Below, in pieces: positions 25,196-33,590 of a DNA stretch of 64,000 bases. Position 1 is the first letter of the stretch. Every line of letters starts with the position of its first letter. The notes beneath the pieces were generated by a model. It was not told the DNA's origin. It saw nothing but the letters and a program-made list of their open reading frames with translations, and made no database searches. The translations under genes and the position numbers were made by a program. Origin of the DNA: B10-G9 sp963712165 (GTDB lineage Bacteria > Chloroflexota > Anaerolineae > Anaerolineales > UBA11858); assembly GCA_963712165.1 (NCBI GenBank), contig CAVQGY010000003.1:372001-436000 (forward strand). Direction: 5' to 3'.

Positions 25196-26083
25196 TTATT
25201 GAATGATAGGCACAAAACCCAATTCAGCGACAATAACTTGAGCCTCAGCTGAGAGGATCCAGGTCAGGTAATCGGCGATGACCCCTTCGGGCTGGCCGTT
25301 TGTGTACATGTAAAGATCCCTGGCGATGGGATATGCACCGCTGTTGACCGTTGACTGGGAAGGGAAAACATACTCTTCACCTGGCGCTGTCGCCACACCA
25401 ATCACTTTCATTTCCTCGGTTATATAACCAAGTCCATCATAGCCAATCGCGTTTGGATTTTGCCTGATCTCAGCGCTGATGCCCTCTGAGGAAGGCAGCA
25501 GGAGGGTGTCCCTTGAGAAAAGGGTGTTATTTTCTGGATCTCCGATCCGAATGACTTCTTCCAGAAAATATACGTGAGTACCTGAGTTGGTTTCCCGGGA
25601 AAGTCTGACGATGGGCCTGTCCTCACCTCCAACTTCCATCCAGTTGCTGATCTCCCCGCTGTAAATATCCGAGATCTGCTCCAGAGTAAGATGATCGACG
25701 GGATTGTCCAGATGGACGATAACTGCGATAGCGTCCCGGGCGATGACGAATTCCACCGGATCCGAGCCGTTGGCGATGGCATTCTCCCTTTCTACATCTT
25801 TGATGCGGCGTGATGCATTGGCGATGTCAACCGTGCCGTTGATCAGGGCAGCGATCCCGGTTCCAGAACCGCCCCCGGTGACGGATAGACGGATATCAGG
25901 GTGGATGGACTGGTATTCCTCCGCCCAGGCCAGAGCCAGGTTGACTATGGTATCGGACCCTTTATTTTCGATGGTTCCCTGGACTTGGGATATATTTGTA
26001 CCTTGAGAACTTGCCCCTGAACAACCAGGAAGAATGGCTATAAAAACAATCAGGAGGAAAACAATAATCCAGCTATTTTTCAT
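25196..26083 (-). CDS. pstS: Phosphate-binding lipoprotein PstS
   Basis: I start at the ATG at 26083 because it gives a clean lipoprotein signal (MKNSWIIVFL... LPGCSG) and avoids overlap with the divergent pstB. The longer frame to 26221 has no signal peptide at its N-terminus. The mature protein has the periplasmic phosphate-binding pattern: KGSDTIVNLALAWAEEY, SVTGGGSGTGIAAL, IANASRRI and RETNSGTHVYFLE. It captures phosphate for PstCA. It is the first gene of the minus-strand operon. Confidence 0.9.
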   Translation of the reverse strand: MKNSWIIVFLLIVFIAILPGCSGASSQGTNISQVQGTIENKGSDTIVNLALAWAEEYQSIHPDIRLSVTGGGSGTGIAALINGTVDIANASRRIKDVERENAIANGSDPVEFVIARDAIAVIVHLDNPVDHLTLEQISDIYSGEISNWMEVGGEDRPIVRLSRETNSGTHVYFLEEVIRIGDPENNTLFSRDTLLLPSSEGISAEIRQNPNAIGYDGLGYITEEMKVIGVATAPGEEYVFPSQSTVNSGAYPIARDLYMYTNGQPEGVIADYLTWILSAEAQVIVAELGFVPIIQ

Positions 26084-26182
26084 CCCTAGGATTATAAGTT
26101 GAAAGGAAGACCAGAACAAGGACAAGTTGTTTTTCAAAGCCAGGGTTTCGGGCTTGTGGATGTGATTATGATGGTATTGGTA

Positions 26183-26188
26183 TATAAT
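26183..26188 (+). promoter_or_regulatory. TATAAT -10 element placed for a leaderless pstB transcript
   Basis: A perfect TATAAT ends 7 bases before the ATG at 26196, with no Shine-Dalgarno sequence between. Transcription would begin at or next to the start codon. A weak -35 candidate lies around 26162. This is the divergent intergenic space with pstS. Confidence 0.45.
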
Positions 26189-26195
26189 TTCCGAT

Positions 26196-26963
26196 ATGAC
26201 TGAAGGGCAACCCACATTCAAGATCAGAAACCTGAATTTCTATTACGGATCCAACCTGGCTTTGAGCAATATCAATATGGATATTCACCCTCGCCGGGTA
26301 ACGGCCCTGATCGGTCCCTCGGGATGCGGCAAATCCACTTTTTTACGCTGCCTGGACCGGATGAACGACACCATTCCCGGCACTCGAATTGAGGGAGAGG
26401 TTCTGCTGGAAGGATCGGATATCTATGCCGAGGAGATGGACCTGGCAGACCTGCGGCAAAAAGTGGGCATGGTCTTCCAAAAACCCAATCCTTTTCCCAA
26501 ATCGATTTTTGATAATGTGGCTTATGGCCCCAGAGTCTTGGGCAGGGTTGGTAATAAGGCCGAGCTTACAGGCATCGTCGAAACAAGCCTCCGCAAAGCC
26601 GCTTTGTGGGATGTGGTCAAGGACAAGCTGAATGAGGATGCGTTCAGCCTGTCGTTGGGCCAGCAACAGCGGCTGTGTATCGCACGCGTCCTGGCCGTTG
26701 AGCCAGAAGTGATCCTGATGGATGAACCCTGCTCAGCCCTGGACCCGATCGATACCAGGAGAATCGAAGAGCTGATCCGCGAGCTGCGGGAGCGTTATAC
26801 GATCGTGATCGTGACCCATAATATGCAGCAGGCCGCGCGGGTGTCGGATTTTACGGGATTGTTTTGGCTGGGGGAGCTGATCGAGTTCAATCCTACTGAT
26901 CTATTATTCACCAACCCGGACCATGAGCTCACAGAATCTTATATCACGGGCAGGATGGGGTGA
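26196..26963 (+). CDS. pstB: Phosphate ABC transporter ATPase PstB (intact, divergent copy)
   Basis: The 255-residue ATPase has canonical PstB motifs: Walker A GPSGCGKST, the FLRCLDRMND segment, VGMVFQKPNPFP (Q-loop), a signature region of LSLGQQQRL, Walker B VILMDEP with CSALDP, and the switch His in VTHNMQQAAR. It powers PstCA. The signature reads LSLGQ, where LSGGQ is usual. It is transcribed away from pstS-C-A-B, which is odd for a second copy. Given the frameshift in the operon copy at 22657-23413, this may be the working ATPase. Confidence 0.92.
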   Translation: MTEGQPTFKIRNLNFYYGSNLALSNINMDIHPRRVTALIGPSGCGKSTFLRCLDRMNDTIPGTRIEGEVLLEGSDIYAEEMDLADLRQKVGMVFQKPNPFPKSIFDNVAYGPRVLGRVGNKAELTGIVETSLRKAALWDVVKDKLNEDAFSLSLGQQQRLCIARVLAVEPEVILMDEPCSALDPIDTRRIEELIRELRERYTIVIVTHNMQQAARVSDFTGLFWLGELIEFNPTDLLFTNPDHELTESYITGRMG

Positions 26964-27141
26964 ATTTGTGACTGGGTGACTTGGGGACGAAGAGACAGGG
27001 TGAGGCCAGGAGGTTGACTATTTCAGCTATACAACGCCCGGGGACGGGCGTTTGCGCATTAATATGTATGCTCGCTGGTTTGGCGCTGGGAAGGTTTGGG
27101 AGCCCTGCAGGCTGAGCCGAGGACCACGGATCCTTAACGGA

Positions 27142-27191
27142 CCGACCGGGACATACCGGTCTCTTGTATCCGGTCTCACTATCCCGGTCGG
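27142..27191. terminator. Nested hairpin, possible terminator of pstB
   Basis: CCGACCGGGA (27142-27151) pairs perfectly with TCCCGGTCGG (27182-27191). Inside it, ACCGG (27155-27159) can pair with CCGGT (27170-27174). A short ATTTT follows. The structure is real, but the T-run is weak, so terminator is only one reading. Confidence 0.35.
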
Positions 27192-27251
27192 ATTTTCCCT
27201 GGTCTTTGTCCTTCTGTTCCTTCAGAACAGGCTCTGCGACGCAAATCATCA

Positions 27252-27286
27252 TTCAATCTTCAATCTTCAATCTTCAATTTTCAATT
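27252..27286. repeat. Five tandem TTCAATC/TTCAATT heptamers
   Basis: Three TTCAATC units and two TTCAATT units run head to tail up to the 3' end of the toast-rack gene. A related but imperfect run lies on its other side at 28412-28443. Confidence 0.8.
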
Positions 27287-28252
27287 CTATTTAAACGTGA
27301 TCGATCCCGATCCCTGATCGATATTCATTTCGATTCTATGGTCGACATCATCATAGTCCTTCGATTCCCAGACCCCGTCACCCCTGCGCTCGCCGCTGAC
27401 CAGGACAAAATCGCTCCCGGGATTGAAGCTTCCGCTGCCGGAGTCCAGGACAACCCGCACACCGGTACCCTCCGGGAGATCGATCCGCAGACTGCCCGAG
27501 CCGCTGTCCAATCGAAAGTCAAAGGATTGGTTCTCAGGAAGGAAGATCTGAATCGACCCTGACCCGCTGTCCAGGAAGAGATTCTCAATCATCAATCCGG
27601 AGAGGTCGAAGATACAGCTCCCGGAACCGCTGTCCAGGGAAATTTCCAGGGGGATCTCCGGAGTCAGCCCGATCTCCCATTCCGCATGGGGGCTGGATTG
27701 GATGCTGGTCCAGGTGCCGGTATAGCGGGAGTCCAGGATGATATCCGCGGTAGAACCGCGCTGATCGACCTCAAAGACCAGCTCGCCCCGGTAAGCCAGG
27801 TCGCCTTCGATCAGGTAAACGGAATCCTTCAAGGCATAGAGGTTACCGGGCAGACTGGTGTAGTCTATAAAGATCTCGGCGGCTTCGAAATCACCCAGGA
27901 CATGCTCGACATGAGCAGTCTCCCAGGGAGTATCTTCCGTGTAGCGGCTGATCATAGGCAGCTGGTCTGCGAAGAAGACTGCCCCGGCGATGACTGCCAG
28001 GACTGCCAGGACCAGCATAGCGCTGAGTATCGCGCCTAAAGTGGAGCGCTGACCGAAGATCACATCGATGCCAATTGCGACCAGGACCAGGGGCCAGAAG
28101 CGCCAGACCAGGTTCCAGGTATTCCAGGACACGATATCCAGGTTGGATAATAAGAGCAGGACCCCGACCGATATGAGCATGATCGGCCAGAAAAATGACC
28201 TTGAGCCGCGCCTGCGGGGCGGGGTTGGGGCAGGGATATTGTTTTCAGACAT
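27287..28252 (-). CDS. Membrane protein with LiaF-type transmembrane region and toast-rack beta domain
   Basis: The 321-residue protein has a Pro-rich cytoplasmic start and about four hydrophobic helices (residues about 20-95, with the motif RFWPLVLVAIGIDVIFG) typical of LiaF/DUF5668 membrane regions. An extracytoplasmic domain of about 220 residues follows. This contains LDSGSGS four times at near-regular spacing plus a final DQGSGS, the pattern of a beta-solenoid (DUF4097/toast_rack type). Such proteins are thought to sense envelope stress, and LiaF inhibits a kinase, but no kinase gene is adjacent here, so the role is unknown. Confidence 0.7.
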   Translation of the reverse strand: MSENNIPAPTPPRRRGSRSFFWPIMLISVGVLLLLSNLDIVSWNTWNLVWRFWPLVLVAIGIDVIFGQRSTLGAILSAMLVLAVLAVIAGAVFFADQLPMISRYTEDTPWETAHVEHVLGDFEAAEIFIDYTSLPGNLYALKDSVYLIEGDLAYRGELVFEVDQRGSTADIILDSRYTGTWTSIQSSPHAEWEIGLTPEIPLEISLDSGSGSCIFDLSGLMIENLFLDSGSGSIQIFLPENQSFDFRLDSGSGSLRIDLPEGTGVRVVLDSGSGSFNPGSDFVLVSGERRGDGVWESKDYDDVDHRIEMNIDQGSGSITFK

Positions 28253-28411
28253 AGTGAACTCCTTAATAGAGAATGTTGCTTATTTCTATTATACGCAAAA
28301 GGTAAGCTGCAGTTGCATCCATGTTGAAATGGATAAGGGATAAAATCCGAACCCATCGTTACTTCTGATCATGTATTTGTCTGCCTTTTGAGTTAAAATC
28401 AAGTTCAGGAT

Positions 28412-28443
28412 TATTTTCAATTTTCAATCTGCAATTTTCAATT
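28412..28443. repeat. Imperfect TTTTCAAT repeats upstream of the YfcC-type transporter
   Basis: ATTTTCAA(TTTTCAATC)TGCAATTTTCAATT is an imperfect run of the same TTCAAT core as at 27252-27286. It sits between the toast-rack gene and the transporter start at 28459. Confidence 0.6.
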
Positions 28444-28458
28444 GATGAGGAGGCCCCC

Positions 28459-29910
28459 ATGTCCGAGCGGTCCGGCGCCCAGATCTCTAAAAAAGCTTTC
28501 CTCCAGTCCGCCCTGATCCTGCTGGCATTTATGCTGTTGGCGGGAATCTTGACCCGTGCTGTCCCTGCTGGCTCATTTGAGCGTTTCGAGGAGGCGGGGC
28601 GGGTCCTGATCGACCCGGAAAGCTACCAAACCGCTCCACGCCCGGACTACCCGGTATGGCGCTGGCTGACAGCCCCGATCGAGGTTTTGGGGGGGGATGA
28701 TAGCCTCCTGGTTATCGTCATTTCCCTTTTTATCCTCATGGTTGGGGGTGCTTTTGCGGTTTTAGAGAGCTCAGGCATCCTGCGCTCCGCCCTGGGCGGC
28801 ATTGTAACCCGTTTTGGGGATCGCAAATACCTGTTGTTGATGGTAATCTCCCTATTTTTCATGATTCTGGGGGCTTTTTTCGGGATTTTCGAGGAAGTGG
28901 TTCCCCTCGTGCCGCTGGCCCTGTCACTTTCCTACTACCTGGGCTGGGATGCCCTGGTGGGCCTGGGCATGAGCATTTTAGCCACTAACCTGGGCTTTTC
29001 AGCCGCCATCACCAATCCCTTCACCATCGGTGTGGCCCAGGAATTGGCAGGCCTGCCGCTTTTCTCCGGGACCTGGCTGCGGATCCCCATCTTTTTGCTG
29101 GTCTACGCTGCCCTGGCTTTCTTCCTGGTTCGTTATGCCAAGAAAATCGAGCGTTCCCCGGAGAGTTCCCTGGTTTACGCTGAAGAGCAGGCCAGTCCAG
29201 GCTCACATCAGCCCCTGGATCTCAGCCAGGAAATTGAACGGACCCCGGCCATGAGCCGGGCCACTGCCTGGTTTGCTGTCTTTCTGGTCTTGATCATCGG
29301 GACCCTGATCGGAGCTCCCTTCCTGGCATTCCTCTCCGACTACGCCCTACCGCTGGTGGGGCTGTTCTTCCTGGTCGGCGGAGTAGGGGCTGGTCTGATC
29401 GCCAGCCCGGAAAAGAAATCTGTTTGGAAAGCGCTCGGCCAGGGGGTGGCCGGCATCGCACCGGGGATACTCCTGATCCTGATGGCTGTAAGCATCAAAC
29501 ATATCGTCGTTAGCGGGGGGATCATGGATACGATCCTGCACTGGGCTGCTGGTTTCTTTGAGGGCACGAATCCATTCTTCTCTGCGGTTTTGATCTACCT
29601 GTTAGCCTTGCTGATCGAGTTTTTTGTGGCTTCCGGTTCTGCCAAGGCCTTTTTAATGATGCCCATCCTGCTGCCCCTGGCAGATTTGGTGGGCGTTACC
29701 CGGCAGATCACGGTGACGGCCTACTGCTTCGGAGATGGGTTTTCGAATATGATCTACCCAACCAATCCGGTCCTGCTGATCTCCCTGGGATTGACAGTGG
29801 TAGCTTATCCAAAGTGGCTGCGCTGGACCCTCCCGCTGTGGGGGTTGGTATTGTTGATCACCCTGGTCTTCCTGGGAATCGGCGTAGCAATCGGGTATGG
29901 CCCCTTTTAA
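28459..29910 (+). CDS. YfcC/DcuC-type membrane transporter
   Basis: The 483-residue protein has about 11-12 hydrophobic helices, the YfcC-like N-terminus (RAVPAGSFERFEEAGR), and conserved stretches such as FGIFEEVVPLVPLALSL, NPFTIGVAQELAG, FFVASGSAKAFLMMPILLPLADLVG and FGDGFSNMIYPTNPV. The family carries amino acids or dicarboxylates, but the substrate cannot be told here. A good AGGAGG lies before the ATG. The DUF2817 peptidase that follows is 34 bases downstream and may supply its substrate. Confidence 0.85.
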   Translation: MSERSGAQISKKAFLQSALILLAFMLLAGILTRAVPAGSFERFEEAGRVLIDPESYQTAPRPDYPVWRWLTAPIEVLGGDDSLLVIVISLFILMVGGAFAVLESSGILRSALGGIVTRFGDRKYLLLMVISLFFMILGAFFGIFEEVVPLVPLALSLSYYLGWDALVGLGMSILATNLGFSAAITNPFTIGVAQELAGLPLFSGTWLRIPIFLLVYAALAFFLVRYAKKIERSPESSLVYAEEQASPGSHQPLDLSQEIERTPAMSRATAWFAVFLVLIIGTLIGAPFLAFLSDYALPLVGLFFLVGGVGAGLIASPEKKSVWKALGQGVAGIAPGILLILMAVSIKHIVVSGGIMDTILHWAAGFFEGTNPFFSAVLIYLLALLIEFFVASGSAKAFLMMPILLPLADLVGVTRQITVTAYCFGDGFSNMIYPTNPVLLISLGLTVVAYPKWLRWTLPLWGLVLLITLVFLGIGVAIGYGPF

Positions 29911-29944
29911 TAATCAAACAATCAAATAGGAAATAGTATCGATC

Positions 29945-31084
29945 ATGGCAGCTATACGACAGTTCCCAACTTCTTATGAAAGGTCCAGGGAGGAGTTCAT
30001 CAATGATCTCCTGCTGATCCAGAAATATTGGCCAGCAGCGCGCCTGGAAAGCCGTCCGATTCCAGCTGAAGAGGATCTGACCATGGACTGGATCGCCGCA
30101 GATGCTCTGGAATCCTGCCAGAAGGCCGTGATTATCACCTGTGGTATGCATGGCGTGGAAGGATTCGTCGGAAATCGCATGCGTACCCTGTTCCTGGATG
30201 AGTTCATGGAAAAGCTTGATCCTGGCAGTACAGGGTTGTATCTGGTTCATGCTATCAATCCCTGGGGAATGAAAAACAAGCGGAGGGTGACCAAGAGGAA
30301 TGTTGATCTGAACCGGAATTTTGCCATCAAGAGAGAGGATTTCCTGCAGGCGATCAATCCTGATTATCAACTTTACGATCATATCCTCAATCCCGATCGA
30401 CAGCTTCACCTGCTCTGGCGGGAGATCAGCGCTGTGCTGGGAAGCGTGATAGGAAATCTCCTTCGCAAAGGCGTTAAGAGCCTGCGAAACGCTGTGCTGC
30501 AGGGACAGCGCTCCAACCCGGAGGGTCTTTATTATTCTGGTCATGAATATGAACCTGAGACCAGGGAACTGATAGGGTTGTTTAAGGAATTATTCAGTAA
30601 ATATCCAAATCTTCTCCTGATCGACATGCATACCGGATACGGTCCCAAATACCAGATGAGCATCATTAATTCCCAGGAAGAACATCGAGAAGCAGCTCAG
30701 CTGGTGGACGAGTTTGATTATCCACTGATCCGTAAAGCCAATCCAGAGGAATTCTATACGATGCAGGGAGATATGGTGGACTGGCTCTATAAGCACCGCA
30801 AATCCTCAGGCGTGGATGGTCAATTCTATGCAGCTGCATTTGAGTTTGGTACCATCGGAGAAACTATTCTCCATGAGATGATCAGTTTGTGGAATATGAT
30901 CTTCGAAAACCAGGTTTTTTGGAATGGAACCCAAAAAGAGGAAACGGGATCGAAGGTCAGGCAAATCATGCTGAAGATGTATTTCCCACCCGAAAAGAAA
31001 TGGAGGGAGAAAGCTATTAAGGATTGCCGGCAAGCATTTACCGGGATTTTAAAAGCGGAAGGGTACTTTAAGAAGGATCGCTAG
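29945..31084 (+). CDS. DUF2817 (M14-like) zinc metallopeptidase
   Basis: The 379-residue protein has the zinc-site signature of this family: CGMHGVEGFVGN (His and Glu ligands), DLNRNF, DMHTGYG (His ligand region) and a C-terminal FEFGTIGE with a candidate catalytic Glu. M14-related enzymes remove C-terminal residues from peptides or deacylate amino acids. The natural substrate is unknown. It sits between a YfcC-type transporter and a 2-hydroxyacid dehydrogenase, and overlaps neither. Confidence 0.75.
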   Translation: MAAIRQFPTSYERSREEFINDLLLIQKYWPAARLESRPIPAEEDLTMDWIAADALESCQKAVIITCGMHGVEGFVGNRMRTLFLDEFMEKLDPGSTGLYLVHAINPWGMKNKRRVTKRNVDLNRNFAIKREDFLQAINPDYQLYDHILNPDRQLHLLWREISAVLGSVIGNLLRKGVKSLRNAVLQGQRSNPEGLYYSGHEYEPETRELIGLFKELFSKYPNLLLIDMHTGYGPKYQMSIINSQEEHREAAQLVDEFDYPLIRKANPEEFYTMQGDMVDWLYKHRKSSGVDGQFYAAAFEFGTIGETILHEMISLWNMIFENQVFWNGTQKEETGSKVRQIMLKMYFPPEKKWREKAIKDCRQAFTGILKAEGYFKKDR

Positions 31085-31086
31085 GC

Positions 31087-32055
31087 ATGCGTGTACACTT
31101 ATTAAGGAATACGGATTCTGATGCAGTGGATCACCTCTTATCGAAGTTGGATGAGCAGATCCAATTGACAGTAGGGGAAGTGGTGGAAGCGCAGGAGAAT
31201 ACACAAGTGCTAGTAGCAGGTCGTCCCAGCCATGAGGAACTGGCTGCGTTTCCAGTCCTCGAGACCTTGATCGTACCCTGGATCGGCATCCCTCCCGAGA
31301 CACTGGCGGTTGTTCAGGAGTTTCCCCACTTAAATCTCCATAACCTGCATCATAATGCCGATCCGACTGCGGAGATGGCAGTTGCCCTCCTGTTGGCGGC
31401 AGCCAAAAGGATCATTCCCTACGACCAGGCGCTCCGGAATCATGATTGGCGTTTGCGGTATCACAAGCCTTCAGATATTCTTCTCCTGGCTGGAAAAAAA
31501 GCCCTCATCCTTGGATATGGGGAGATTGGCAAGCGGATTGGCTCTGCCCTGGAAGGTATGGGGATTGAAGTGGTTTTTATCAGACGGACTACAGGAGCAG
31601 AGGAGGTATCCAGGGTTCATCCCGTTTCTGCCCTGGAAGACCTGCTGCCAGATGCGGATTTTCTGATCCTGGCTCTGCCATTAACGTCAGAGACCGAGGG
31701 TTTGATCGGAGAAAGGCAGCTCCAGTTACTGCCATCCTCAGCCGTCCTGGTAAATATCGCTAGGGGAAAGATCATCAACGAGGCTGCGCTCTATCGGGCA
31801 CTCAGTGAGAAATGGATCTTTGGAGCAGGGCTCGATGTCTGGTTCAATTACCCGGGGACAGAAGAAGAGCGACTTGGCACACCTCCGGGGAAATACCCCT
31901 GGCATACCCTGGATAATCTTGTCCTCAGTCCTCATCGAGCTGGCCATGTGAGAGAGACTGAGAGTATGCGCATGAGCGCCCTGGCAGAGCTGCTTAATCA
32001 AATCGCCAGAGGACTCCCGATTTTAAATAAGGTTGATCCAGATTTAGGTTATTGA
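31087..32055 (+). CDS. D-isomer-specific 2-hydroxyacid dehydrogenase
   Basis: The 322-residue protein has the NAD-binding GYGEIGKRIG motif (about residues 142-151) and the catalytic Arg in NIARGKI. The catalytic His appears in SPHRAGH. These enzymes reduce 2-keto acids to D-2-hydroxyacids with NAD(P)H. It follows the peptidase by 2 bases, so the two are probably one operon. Which keto acid is used cannot be told. Confidence 0.85.
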   Translation: MRVHLLRNTDSDAVDHLLSKLDEQIQLTVGEVVEAQENTQVLVAGRPSHEELAAFPVLETLIVPWIGIPPETLAVVQEFPHLNLHNLHHNADPTAEMAVALLLAAAKRIIPYDQALRNHDWRLRYHKPSDILLLAGKKALILGYGEIGKRIGSALEGMGIEVVFIRRTTGAEEVSRVHPVSALEDLLPDADFLILALPLTSETEGLIGERQLQLLPSSAVLVNIARGKIINEAALYRALSEKWIFGAGLDVWFNYPGTEEERLGTPPGKYPWHTLDNLVLSPHRAGHVRETESMRMSALAELLNQIARGLPILNKVDPDLGY

Positions 32056-32098
32056 TCCAGGCAGGAAGGTGGGGGATTTCCGAGAAACTTGGTTGGTC

Positions 32099-33082
32099 TT
32101 AGAGGTGTCCCTGTTCAGTGAACCATTTGATACTGTCTCGGGCAGTCTCTTCCAGGGTTCTGGATTCTAAGTTCAGCTCCTGGCGAGCTTTTTCCGTGTT
32201 ATAGCCCTGCCATGTTTGGTAGCCCCGCACGTGGTCATGGGGGTAGGGGATGACTGGTAAGGCATCGGCGATGGTGATGTACAGATCAAGAACCCAAGGT
32301 GGAAGCATGAACCTGGGTGGGTTGACGCCGGCAGCTCGGGCTATGATCGAGACCAATTCCATGAGGTTGTAGTTCTCCCCGCCCAGTATATAACGCTGTC
32401 CGGTCCGACCCCGCCTGGCTGCCTGGATTTGGGCTTTGGCATTATCCCTAACATCGATGATATTCATCATGCCGGTAGGGGCAGCGATGGCTTTTCCCTG
32501 GGCAATCATGACCACGATCTCTCCCGTGCTGAGATGAACGTCGCCTGGTCCCAGGACCAGGGTAGGATTTACAATCACGATATCGCAGCCCTGATCCACT
32601 GCATCCAGGGCTTGTTTTTCCATGGCAATCTTCATTTCATAGTAGCCATTCTTCGGATGGCTGCCCTGCTGGTAGAAATCACGTTCATCCGCCAACCGGT
32701 GCTCGTCGACGGGGGGTACGCCGATCGTTGTTAAGCTGCTGGTGTAGATCAGCCGTTTTACGCTGGCTTCCTGAACAGCCCGGATGACATTTGCCATCTG
32801 GGCCATCCCGTTCTGAACATGTTCCGGGACAAGTTTGGGATTACCATTACCGGGATAGCTGGCAGCAGCGTGGAAGACGTAGTCCATACCTGCCATCGCA
32901 CCCAGCAGGCTGGGATAATCTTCCAGGGTCCCATTGTGCCACTGGATATCGAGGTTTCCTACTATTCCTTCAGATTGTGGATCCCGCCGAAAGCCATGAA
33001 CTTCCCAACCTGCCTGATGCGCCACCCGTGCGATATGACCGCCGATGAATCCTGTCGCGCCGAGAACCAGGGATTTGTACAT
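32099..33082 (-). CDS. NAD-dependent epimerase/dihydroflavonol-reductase-type SDR
   Basis: The 327-residue extended SDR has GATGFIGGH at the N-terminus (cofactor binding), YTSSLTTIG (Ser region) and YYEMKIAMEKQ, giving the YXXXK pair. NPTLVLGPGD is also characteristic. Such enzymes act on nucleotide sugars, sterol-like alcohols or flavonoid-like ketones; the substrate is not predictable. It is 3 bases from the NUDIX gene on the same strand, so the two may be co-transcribed. Confidence 0.85.
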   Translation of the reverse strand: MYKSLVLGATGFIGGHIARVAHQAGWEVHGFRRDPQSEGIVGNLDIQWHNGTLEDYPSLLGAMAGMDYVFHAAASYPGNGNPKLVPEHVQNGMAQMANVIRAVQEASVKRLIYTSSLTTIGVPPVDEHRLADERDFYQQGSHPKNGYYEMKIAMEKQALDAVDQGCDIVIVNPTLVLGPGDVHLSTGEIVVMIAQGKAIAAPTGMMNIIDVRDNAKAQIQAARRGRTGQRYILGGENYNLMELVSIIARAAGVNPPRFMLPPWVLDLYITIADALPVIPYPHDHVRGYQTWQGYNTEKARQELNLESRTLEETARDSIKWFTEQGHL

Positions 33083-33085
33083 GGA

Positions 33086-33508
33086 TCAGGTTCCAATCTC
33101 CCGTTGGGGAAGAACACTCTTGATGATCTCGATTTCACCAGGATAATTCAGTAATTTTTCCGCTTCCGCGACTGTCACCCAGCGCACTTCGTCGACTTCA
33201 CCGTTCATAAGGTCTTTATTTTCTGATTTGACCTTCATATGCCAGAATAGTACCACCTTGGGCTTGCCGTCCAACAGATAGGAAATGCTGCCCGCATACC
33301 TTTTGATTTTGGCTTTAAAGCCTGTTTCTTCAAGGACTTCACGCAGGGCGGCTTTTTTCCAGCTTTCGCCTTTATCAACTTTGCCTTTTGGCAGGGACCA
33401 ATCGTTGTGTTCGCCCCGGTGCACAATAGCTAGTTTTTTTTGACCCCCATCTTTTTTCCAGAGAATGCCCCCTGCAGCCCGTATTATTGATTTTTTGGTA
33501 TTGGACAC
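33086..33508 (-). CDS. NUDIX hydrolase
   Basis: The 140-residue protein has a full Nudix box GKVDKGESWKKAALREVLEE-TG, matching GX5EX7REUXEEXGU. It starts AAGGILW and ends in a typical C-terminal helix. NUDIX enzymes hydrolyse nucleoside diphosphate derivatives such as damaged nucleotides or Ap4A; the substrate is not identifiable from this sequence. Confidence 0.9.
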   Translation of the reverse strand: MSNTKKSIIRAAGGILWKKDGGQKKLAIVHRGEHNDWSLPKGKVDKGESWKKAALREVLEETGFKAKIKRYAGSISYLLDGKPKVVLFWHMKVKSENKDLMNGEVDEVRWVTVAEAEKLLNYPGEIEIIKSVLPQREIGT

Positions 33509-33590
33509 TTAATGACTCCAGCTTTCTTATAGATTCCAAACGAGAATAATTGTATCACAGCCCATCCTGGGAACGCTGGCCAAGATTTAC

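Larger units (their letters stand above)
26964..27286. other. Intergenic region with hairpins and heptamer repeats
   Basis: No gene is supportable. It contains a small stem (27033-27040 with 27045-27052), a larger nested hairpin (27142-27191) and five TTCAATC/T heptamers (27252-27286). Confidence 0.5.

Noticed and set aside
27142..27191. tRNA-like fold in the intergenic hairpin
   Set aside because: There is no anticodon arm, D arm or CCA-like acceptor; it is a nested hairpin only.
27252..28443. CRISPR-like array from TTCAAT repeats
   Set aside because: The units are 7 bases with no spacers, and no cas genes are in the window.
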